A stretch of DNA of 6,813 nucleotides. Source: Elusimicrobiota bacterium. GTDB lineage: Bacteria > CG03 > SLGR01. Location: positions 1 to 6,813 of the forward strand of contig JAAZFS010000212.1 of assembly GCA_012511615.1 (NCBI GenBank), given 5' to 3'. This document shows, one piece after another, positions 1 to 4,910 of the stretch. Below the pieces are notes generated by a model. That model was not told where the DNA came from. It did no database searches and worked only from the letters and a program-made list of their open reading frames with translations. Position 1 is the stretch's first letter; each line of letters opens with the position of its first letter. A program made the translations under genes and the position numbers.

Positions 1-486
1 CAACTCAGACGCCTGCGGGCCCATGGGTCAAGTGTGAGATATCTGCATGAAGAGATTGGCTATAACTATAGAATAGATGCCCTCCAGGCAGCTGTGTTGA
101 GGGTGAAACTTAAATATCTTGATGAGTGGAATGATGCTAGAAGGAAGATTGCCGCTTTCTATAATGATGCTTTTAAAAATCTTCCTGTTAGGACTCCGAT
201 TGAACCGAAAGATACCAAGCATGTCTATCATCAGTATGTAATTTTAACTTCTGACAGAGATTGTTTCGCAGAATATCTCTCATCTCATGGCATCGCAAAT
301 GCGGTACATTATCCTATCCCGCTACATCTACAGCCTTGCTTTTCTCATATGGGATTAGGCGAGGGATCCTTTCCCGTCTCTGAGCAAGTGGCAAAAGAGT
401 GTATTTCTCTACCATCCTATCCGGATATGAGCGATGCACAGGTTGAGTATGTGGTAGAAAAGGTCCTTTCTTTTTATGGAAAATAA
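1..486 (+). CDS. DegT/DnrJ/EryC1/StrS-family sugar aminotransferase, C-terminal part (GnnB-like)
   Basis: PLP-dependent aminotransferase of the nucleotide-sugar type, cut by the window's left edge. The reading frame is open from base 1 and gives 161 residues ending at TAA 484-486. The segment RAHG followed by GYNYRIDALQAAVLRVKL is the family's hallmark region just after the PLP-lysine domain. The lysine itself lies upstream and is not seen. The rest matches the small C-terminal domain, including HYPIPLHLQP and a final region rich in SLPSYPDMS. The GTG at base 34 is internal, not a start. The next gene begins inside this one (11-base overlap), so the two are cotranscribed. Position before a Gfo/Idh dehydrogenase and lpxB suggests GnnB, which adds the 3-amino group to 3-keto-UDP-GlcNAc for lipid A. 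That assignment rests on context; the family is certain, but an O-antigen amino-sugar role (WbpE-like) is the alternative. Confidence 0.9.
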   Translation, partial: QLRRLRAHGSSVRYLHEEIGYNYRIDALQAAVLRVKLKYLDEWNDARRKIAAFYNDAFKNLPVRTPIEPKDTKHVYHQYVILTSDRDCFAEYLSSHGIANAVHYPIPLHLQPCFSHMGLGEGSFPVSEQVAKECISLPSYPDMSDAQVEYVVEKVLSFYGK

Positions 487-1408
487 GGTAATTCGTGTAG
501 GGGTTATAGGGACTGGACATCTTGGTGTCCATCACGCCAGGATTTATACAGAACTTGAAGGCTGCGAATTAGTCGGTGTCTCGGATATAAATGAGAAAGC
601 CGGCCGGAAGACTGCCAATAAGCATAGAACCGAGTATTACAAAAATTACCAGGACCTCATTGAAAAGGTAGATGCCGTAAGCATTGTAACTCCTACTGAA
701 ACCCACCACAGAATTGGTCTTGACTGCCTGAGGGCGGGCGTCAATACTATGATAGAAAAACCTGTGACCAATATACCCGCCGATGCTGAAGAGCTTATAG
801 CTGAAGCTGAGAAAAATAATTGTATTCTACAGGTTGGACATGTAGAGCGCTTCAATGGAGCTGTGAAGAAAGTCAGGGAGTATATAACCGAGCCGAGATT
901 CATAGAGGTTAATCGCCTATCCCCTTTTCCTGCCCGCTCTCTTGATATAGGTGTTGTTCTTGACCTGATGATTCATGATATTGACATAATTTTAAGTTTT
1001 GTGCATTCGCCAGTTAAAACTATTGTTGCTGTTGGGTCTTCCGTCTTTTCAGATAAGGAAGATATAGCCAATTGCAGAATAGAATTTGAAAATGGCTGCG
1101 CTGCAAATATAACTGCTTCAAGAATATCCTACAAATCAGAGAGGAAGTTCAGAGTTTTTGAATCAGACAGATATATTTCTTTGGATTATGGCAAACAGGA
1201 ATTTGTAGTATATCGAAAAAAGAAAGAAAAAATAACATCCCCAGCTGATATTGAGAGAATTGTGCCCAGATTCAGCAAGACAGAACCTTTGAAAGAAGAG
1301 TTACGTGATTTTATTGATTGTATATCAACTGGTAGCTCACCAATGGTAAGTGGTCATCACGGACTTACCGCACTTAAACTTGCCCTTGAAATAACCGGAA
1401 AAATATGA
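476..1408 (+). CDS. Gfo/Idh/MocA-family NAD-dependent sugar dehydrogenase (GnnA-like)
   Basis: A complete 310-residue cytoplasmic oxidoreductase. The N-terminal Rossmann fold shows GTGHLG at residues 12-17. An acidic D37 at the end of strand 2 (VGVSD) suggests NAD rather than NADP. The family signature EKP is at 94-96 with catalytic K95. GHVERFN follows at 121-127, and the C-terminal domain carries DLMIHDIDI at 163-171, whose H167 is the usual second catalytic residue. ATG 476 is the only start that preserves the first beta strand (IRVGVIG from residue 6). Its Shine-Dalgarno signal is weak (AAAAGG, 458-463), which fits coupling to the overlapping aminotransferase. The stop overlaps the lpxB start (ATGA). 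Context points to GnnA, which oxidises the 3-OH of UDP-GlcNAc for the neighbouring aminotransferase. A Gfo/Idh gene of unclear role beside lpxB is common in diderms, so the family is firm and the substrate is inferred. Confidence 0.93.
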   Translation: MENKVIRVGVIGTGHLGVHHARIYTELEGCELVGVSDINEKAGRKTANKHRTEYYKNYQDLIEKVDAVSIVTPTETHHRIGLDCLRAGVNTMIEKPVTNIPADAEELIAEAEKNNCILQVGHVERFNGAVKKVREYITEPRFIEVNRLSPFPARSLDIGVVLDLMIHDIDIILSFVHSPVKTIVAVGSSVFSDKEDIANCRIEFENGCAANITASRISYKSERKFRVFESDRYISLDYGKQEFVVYRKKKEKITSPADIERIVPRFSKTEPLKEELRDFIDCISTGSSPMVSGHHGLTALKLALEITGKI

Positions 1409-2523
1409 AAAATGCCAGGTTTCTTATAGTCGCCGGTGAGGTGTCCGGCGACAAGCACGGTAGTCGACTGGTAAAAGAATTGAAAAAAAGGGGGAGTTTT
1501 CATATATCAGTTCTTGGGGGAAAGAACATGGCAAAATATGCTGATCACCTTGAAGAAGATCTTGTCAGCCGTTCGGTTGTTGGTTTTTTTGAGGTGGTTA
1601 AATTTTTACCTTATTTTAAATCCCTGAAAAGTAGAATAAATAGAAAATATTTTTCTGAAAAATCACCAGACAGAATTGATGCTTTGGTTCTAATCGATTA
1701 CCCAGGATTTAATATTAGGTTGGCAAAAGATGCTTCAGCCCAGGGTATCCCAGTCTATTATTACATCACGCCTCAGGTATGGGCCTGGGGAGCAAAACGT
1801 GCGGCTCTTCTGGCAAAAATCTGTAAAAAGATTTTTTGTGTGTTTGAATTTGAGAAAGACTTTTTTGAGCAAGAAGGAGGCAATGCAGAATTTGTTGGGC
1901 ATCCTCTCCTAGAAAGTCTTCCAGAAAAGCCTGATATTAAGCAGCTTAATTTAGATGTTTGTCTTAATTCTTCAGAACCGGTTCTAGCCCTTCTTCCGGG
2001 CTCCAGAGTTAAGGAGATTGAGAGACATTTAAAGATAATGTTAGCTGCTTCAGATGGTACTGGACTTGTACCAGTAGTGGCCCGGCCCCAGCATATTCCT
2101 GCCGAATTTTACAGAAAAATAGCTGGTGAAGATATCCGGATGACAACAGTTTCATATGCACTTCTGGCCCGTGCTTCTGTAGCTCTAGTGAAATCAGGAA
2201 CCTCAACACTTGATGCAGCCGTTGCTGGAGTACCATTTGCTACGATTTACCGAGTTTTCCCTTTAACTTATGTTATGGCCATACGACTAATTAAAATTCC
2301 ATATATATCAATGGTTAATATCCTTGCAGGCGAAGAGCTTGTGCCTGAACTTATTCAGTCTGATTTTAATGAAAATAAATTGAGGGAGACAATTTTTAAA
2401 GTGATGGATTCTTCTGAAAAAATCAAAAAAGATTTTGTACAAATAAGGAAGAAACTTGGTGGCCCTGGAGCATCTGCAAGGACAGCAGAGGCCATAATAC
2501 TATCTCTTAAGGAGGAATTATGA
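1405..2523 (+). CDS. lpxB: Lipid A disaccharide synthase LpxB
   Basis: Glycosyltransferase family 19 enzyme of 372 residues. It joins a UDP-2,3-diacyl-glucosamine to lipid X, forming the beta-1,6 tetra-acyl disaccharide of lipid A at the inner face of the cytoplasmic membrane. Motifs in order are VAGEVSGD (9-16), VGFFEVVKFLPYF (59-71), IDYPGFN (97-103), ITPQVWAWG (121-129), VGHPLL (164-169), LLPGSR (196-201), the nucleotide-binding SGTSTLDAAVAGVPF (264-278) and NILAGEELVPELIQ (305-318). Length is close to the usual ~380; the stretch between LLPGSR and SGT is about ten residues shorter than in the E. coli protein. The start ATG shares ATGA with the previous gene's stop. There is no strong Shine-Dalgarno (only CCGGAA nearby), so translation is probably coupled. 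If the upstream pair is GnnB/GnnA, this enzyme would have to accept substrates with a 3-amide acyl chain. Confidence 0.97.
   Translation: MKNARFLIVAGEVSGDKHGSRLVKELKKRGSFHISVLGGKNMAKYADHLEEDLVSRSVVGFFEVVKFLPYFKSLKSRINRKYFSEKSPDRIDALVLIDYPGFNIRLAKDASAQGIPVYYYITPQVWAWGAKRAALLAKICKKIFCVFEFEKDFFEQEGGNAEFVGHPLLESLPEKPDIKQLNLDVCLNSSEPVLALLPGSRVKEIERHLKIMLAASDGTGLVPVVARPQHIPAEFYRKIAGEDIRMTTVSYALLARASVALVKSGTSTLDAAVAGVPFATIYRVFPLTYVMAIRLIKIPYISMVNILAGEELVPELIQSDFNENKLRETIFKVMDSSEKIKKDFVQIRKKLGGPGASARTAEAIILSLKEEL
2509..2515 (+). promoter_or_regulatory. Strong ribosome binding site for hldD
   Basis: AAGGAGG, a near-perfect Shine-Dalgarno, lies four bases before the hldD ATG and inside the last codons of lpxB. 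It is the strongest ribosome site in the lpxB operon. It fixes the hldD start at 2520 and suggests hldD can be translated well without relying only on coupling. Confidence 0.8.
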
Positions 2524-3494
2524 TTGCCGTTACCGGTGGAGCCGGTTTCATAGGAAGTGGGATTATATGGGAACTGAACAGAATAGGCTTAACTGATATT
2601 CTTGTTCCTGAAGAAATGGACCGTCTCGGGGTAGAAAAGAAAGCCAACCTCCGCAATCTAAAAATAAATAGACTAATTGATCACTATGAGTTTCTCAAGG
2701 GTTTTGAAAACGGAGATTTTAACTTAGACTGCATATTTCATTTAGGTGCCTGCTCGGCGACTACTGAAACTGATCGAAATTATATAATGGCTACAAATTA
2801 TGAATATACCCGTAGGCTCGCAAGTATTGCCACTGAGAAAGGGGTCCGTCTAATATATGCCTCTAGTGCGGCTACATACGGAGATGGAAGTAAGGGGTTC
2901 AGCGATCAAGAGTCCCTCTTGAAAAATTTTACTCCAATGAATTATTACGGCGAGTCAAAACATCTTTTTGACTTATGGGCTCTTGAAAACGGTCTTTTTA
3001 AAGAGATAGTGGGACTAAAATACTTCAATGTTTACGGGCCCAATGAATATCACAAGGGGGATATGAGAAGTTTTATAATTAGAGCTTTTGAACTAATAGG
3101 TGATACCGGTGGGCTCCGTCTTTTTAAATCCGAAAATCCTGATTATTCAGATGGAGGACAAAAAAGGGATTTTATTTATCTGAAGGATGCAGTGGATATT
3201 ACAATGTTTTTTTATGACCATCCTAGCATAGGCGGTATTTATAATGCAGGCACTGGAATGGCCAGAACCTGGAATGATTTGGCTCTTGCAATTTTTGATG
3301 CACTTAAGAAAGAGGCGAAAATTAATTATATTCCTCTGCCTGATGTCTTAAAAGACCAGTATCAATATTATACTGAGGCTGACATATCAAAACTTGAAAA
3401 AGCAGGATATGGAGGCTGTAACTATACACTAGAGGATGGTGTCGCAGATTACATTACAGGATACTTGAACTCCAACCGCCGGCTAATTCCTTGA
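2520..3494 (+). CDS. hldD: ADP-L-glycero-D-manno-heptose 6-epimerase HldD
   Basis: Extended short-chain dehydrogenase/reductase of 324 residues (E. coli HldD has 310). It epimerises ADP-D-glycero-heptose to ADP-L-glycero-heptose, the precursor of the LPS inner core. The dinucleotide site GGAGFIG is at residues 6-12. HLGACSATTETD (74-85) is characteristic of HldD. The catalytic set is Ser115/Ser116 in YASSAATYG and YGESK (Y143, K147). KYFNVYGPNEYHKGDMRS (167-184) holds K179, which corresponds to the second base of the two-base mechanism (K178 in E. coli). QKRDFIYLKD (214-223) and YQYYTEADIS (281-290) complete the family pattern. It starts in an ATGA overlap with lpxB behind a strong Shine-Dalgarno. 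Its TGA stop (3492-3494) lies inside the TTGACA box proposed for the downstream tRNA. Other heptose genes (gmhA, hldE, waa) are not in the window. Confidence 0.97.
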   Translation: MIAVTGGAGFIGSGIIWELNRIGLTDILVPEEMDRLGVEKKANLRNLKINRLIDHYEFLKGFENGDFNLDCIFHLGACSATTETDRNYIMATNYEYTRRLASIATEKGVRLIYASSAATYGDGSKGFSDQESLLKNFTPMNYYGESKHLFDLWALENGLFKEIVGLKYFNVYGPNEYHKGDMRSFIIRAFELIGDTGGLRLFKSENPDYSDGGQKRDFIYLKDAVDITMFFYDHPSIGGIYNAGTGMARTWNDLALAIFDALKKEAKINYIPLPDVLKDQYQYYTEADISKLEKAGYGGCNYTLEDGVADYITGYLNSNRRLIP

Positions 3495-3518
3495 CAAATA
3501 TATGATTTTTGCTAAACT
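3491..3518 (+). promoter_or_regulatory. Candidate sigma-70 promoter for tRNA-Glu
   Basis: A perfect -35 box TTGACA (3491-3496) is followed, after 16 bases, by TAAACT (3513-3518), which matches four of six -10 positions. Transcription would start near 3525, about ten bases before the mature tRNA-Glu 5' end, as is usual for stable-RNA promoters. The -35 box contains the hldD stop codon. The inference comes from sequence and spacing only. Confidence 0.55.
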
Positions 3519-3534
3519 ATTAAAGAATTTTGGC

Positions 3535-3612
3535 GTCCCCATCGTCTAGCCTGGCCCAGGACACCGGGTTTTCATCCCGGCAGCAGGGGTTCAAATCCCC
3601 TTGGGGATACCA
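3535..3612 (+). tRNA. tRNA-Glu (anticodon TTC)
   Basis: A full cloverleaf can be drawn. The acceptor stem GTCCCCA pairs with TGGGGAT (one G-T pair at the end). The anticodon stem is CCGGG/CCCGG (3564-3568/3576-3580) with loop TTTTCAT, so the anticodon is TTC at 3571-3573. The T stem is AGGGG/CCCCT (3585-3589/3597-3601) with loop TTCAAAT. The discriminator is A3609 and CCA is encoded (3610-3612). Position 8 is T. The D arm GTCT...AGGAC resembles that of other bacterial tRNA-Glu, with a slightly larger loop. TTC at the wobble position makes it a classical substrate for 2-thiolation of U34. Directly after CCA comes AA and a run of nine T (3615-3623). Confidence 0.96.
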
Positions 3613-3660
3613 AATTTTTTTTTACACATCCTTCTAAACAATGAAATCACTAATCACTCA

Positions 3661-4647
3661 ATGAAACCAGTAGCTATTTTTCTTGTCTCGGGCGGTCTTG
3701 ATTCCTTACTTGCCGCAGCTGTAATGAGGGAGCATGTGTCAGCTGGTTATATGCTTCACTTTCAAAACCCTTTCGAGGCTGTAGACAGTCTTGAATATAT
3801 GGAGGAAGCGGCCGAAAAATTATCCTTCCCTTTAGTCATTGAGCCCTTGGGCAATGATTATCTTGAAATAGTAAAGAATCCGCGCCACGGATACGGAAAG
3901 AATCTTAACCCCTGTCTTGACTGTAGAATCCTCCAGTTTAAAAAAGCTGTAGAATTCCTCAAGCGTAAAAATGCTGATTTTATTGTGACAGGGGAGGTTC
4001 TTGGTCAACGGCCCATGAGCCAGAACCTTAGAGCAATGAAACTGATTGAGGAGGAATCTGGAGCAGGTGGACTTATCTTTCGGCCTTTAAGTGCTCGATT
4101 CTTACCCCCACCCGATATTATAAAATCCGGCGCCATTTCGCTTGATTCATTTCCAAAGATAAAGGGGCGCTCTAGAAAGATGCAAATAGAGCTTGCTAAA
4201 GAATACGGAATCAATAAATACGAGCCTCCGGCAGGGGGTTGTCTTCTTACAATGAAAGAATATTCAAGAAAACTCTCTGAGCTTTTCAATAAATCATCTT
4301 TACCAACACCTATAGAGCTAACCTTATTAAAAATTGGGCGGCATTTTAGAATATCACCTGAAAATAAACTTATCGTAGGTAGAAACCAAAATGAGAATGA
4401 ACTTCTTGAAAGAATAGCCCCTCCAGATTATACTGTGATTCGGCCCCTAGAAAATAAAGGTCCGACTTCAATCATAGATTCTTTGCCCTGTAAAAAACTG
4501 CTTTTTACGGCTGCAGGAATCTCTGCCAGATACACTGATTCACAAGAGGATGAAAAAATTAGATTTATTTATTATAATGGAAAAGTCTCCGGCGAGATAA
4601 GTAGCACTGCGTTTAGCATTACACAGACGGAAGAGTATAGAATATAA
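3661..4647 (+). CDS. PP-loop tRNA thiolation enzyme (MnmA/ThiI-like) with NFACT-R-like C-terminal domain
   Basis: A 328-residue cytoplasmic protein of the class usually annotated as tRNA 4-thiouridine synthase ThiI or tRNA thiouridylase. The ATP-pyrophosphatase P-loop is SGGLDS (10-15). NPCLDC (83-88) and AGGCLLT (191-197) supply C85/C88 and C194, which resemble the paired catalytic cysteines of MnmA-type enzymes. GEVLGQRPMSQ (111-121) is a conserved motif of this subfamily. The tail from about residue 223 (LLKIGRHFRI, then IVGRNQNENELLERIA) resembles the NFACT-R RNA-binding domain (GRN..eND.L pattern). No THUMP or rhodanese domain is present, so it is not classical ThiI. ATG 3661 is the only credible start: the frame upstream contains only a TTG inside tRNA-Glu. 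No Shine-Dalgarno is visible before it. Whether the target is U8, U34 or another site cannot be told from sequence. Confidence 0.88.
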   Translation: MKPVAIFLVSGGLDSLLAAAVMREHVSAGYMLHFQNPFEAVDSLEYMEEAAEKLSFPLVIEPLGNDYLEIVKNPRHGYGKNLNPCLDCRILQFKKAVEFLKRKNADFIVTGEVLGQRPMSQNLRAMKLIEEESGAGGLIFRPLSARFLPPPDIIKSGAISLDSFPKIKGRSRKMQIELAKEYGINKYEPPAGGCLLTMKEYSRKLSELFNKSSLPTPIELTLLKIGRHFRISPENKLIVGRNQNENELLERIAPPDYTVIRPLENKGPTSIIDSLPCKKLLFTAAGISARYTDSQEDEKIRFIYYNGKVSGEISSTAFSITQTEEYRI

Positions 4648-4649
4648 CC

Positions 4650-4726
4650 GGGCGGGTAGCTCAGTTGGTTAGAGCGCTGTCCTTACACGGCAGATGTCAC
4701 AGGTTCGAGTCCTGTTCCGCCCACCA
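4650..4726 (+). tRNA. tRNA-Val (anticodon TAC)
   Basis: The cloverleaf is clear. Acceptor GGGCGGG pairs with TCCGCCC (4716-4722) with one G-T pair. D stem is GCTC/GAGC. Anticodon stem is CTGTC/GGCAG (4677-4681/4689-4693, one T-G pair) with loop CTTACAC, giving anticodon TAC at 4684-4686. T stem is ACAGG/CCTGT with loop TTCGAGT. Discriminator A4723 is followed by encoded CCA (4724-4726). Position 8 is T. It starts two bases after the stop codon of the thiolation gene, with no room for its own upstream promoter outside coding sequence. It is therefore probably cut from the mRNA by RNase P, or transcribed from a promoter inside that gene. Confidence 0.97.
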
Positions 4727-4736
4727 CCTTTCCCTC

Positions 4737-4755
4737 TCCGGTAGCGGGTACCGGA
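4737..4755 (+). repeat. GC-rich inverted repeat after tRNA-Val
   Basis: TCCGGTA, loop GCGGG, TACCGGA forms a seven-base-pair hairpin eleven bases after the tRNA CCA end. The bases that follow are AATAAAATAGAG, with no T tract, so it does not meet the standard pattern of an intrinsic terminator on the + strand. It may be a 3'-end processing or stability element, or a weak or Rho-assisted pause site, separating the tRNA unit from bamA. Confidence 0.45.
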
Positions 4756-4787
4756 AATAAAATAGAGAATCATCAGGTTTTAGGGAG

Positions 4788-4816
4788 TCTATGGTGGATT
4801 ATTTAAACATTATAAT
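4788..4816 (+). promoter_or_regulatory. Possible bamA promoter (TATAAT box)
   Basis: TATAAT at 4811-4816 is a perfect -10 sequence in the leader between tRNA-Val and bamA. The region 17 bases upstream (TCTATG, 4788-4793) is a poor -35, and there is no extended TG motif. The surroundings are very AT-rich, so a chance match is possible. If it is real, transcription starts near 4823 and the bamA leader is about 90 bases long. Confidence 0.3.
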
Positions 4817-4865
4817 ATATAGCGAAAAAGCATCTCGGACTTTATCTCTGGAATTCGGTATTTGA
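4791..4865 (+). other. Possible 24-codon leader ORF upstream of bamA
   Basis: ATG at 4791 opens a 24-codon frame ending in TGA 4863-4865. It is in the same frame as bamA. AGGGAG at 4782-4787 lies only three bases before the ATG, which is short for a ribosome site. The peptide (starting MVDYLNIIIYSEK) resembles nothing I recognise and has no obvious run of regulatory codons. The TATAAT box lies inside it, so it could not be translated from a transcript started there. It may be chance. Confidence 0.15.
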
Positions 4866-4898
4866 CCGATGGTGAAAATTTTTAGAAAAGACTTTTTT

Positions 4899-4905
4899 AG
4901 GGAAG
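4899..4905 (+). promoter_or_regulatory. Ribosome binding site for bamA
   Basis: AGGGAAG lies five bases before ATG 4911. This favours 4911 over the in-frame ATG at 4869, which has no clear Shine-Dalgarno and would add 14 charged and aromatic residues before the signal peptide. Confidence 0.6.
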
Positions 4906-4910
4906 ACTTA

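Noticed and set aside
1483..1494. A7G5 run in lpxB as a programmed frameshift site
   Set aside because: The frame is intact on both sides with conserved LpxB motifs, there is no downstream stimulatory structure, and no alternative product is apparent.
1730..1912. Second + strand frame inside lpxB
   Set aside because: It is out of frame with a well-conserved LpxB stretch and encodes no recognisable protein.
3601..3660. Extension of the thiolation gene to a TTG start at 3601
   Set aside because: The TTG lies inside tRNA-Glu, and the extra 20 residues precede the P-loop strand without family support. ATG 3661 places SGGLDS at residue 10, as is normal for these enzymes.
3535..4726. tRNA genes as integration sites for a mobile element
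   Set aside because: No integrase gene and no repeated tRNA 3' end were seen in the window. The gene between the tRNAs is a housekeeping-type RNA enzyme with composition like its neighbours.
4737..4755. Hairpin after tRNA-Val as an intrinsic terminator
   Set aside because: It is followed by A-rich sequence instead of a T tract. It is listed only as an inverted repeat.
4869..4910. Earlier bamA start at ATG 4869
   Set aside because: It is in frame but has no clear ribosome site, and it would put a charged, aromatic segment before a good signal peptide. Not excluded, but 4911 is better supported.
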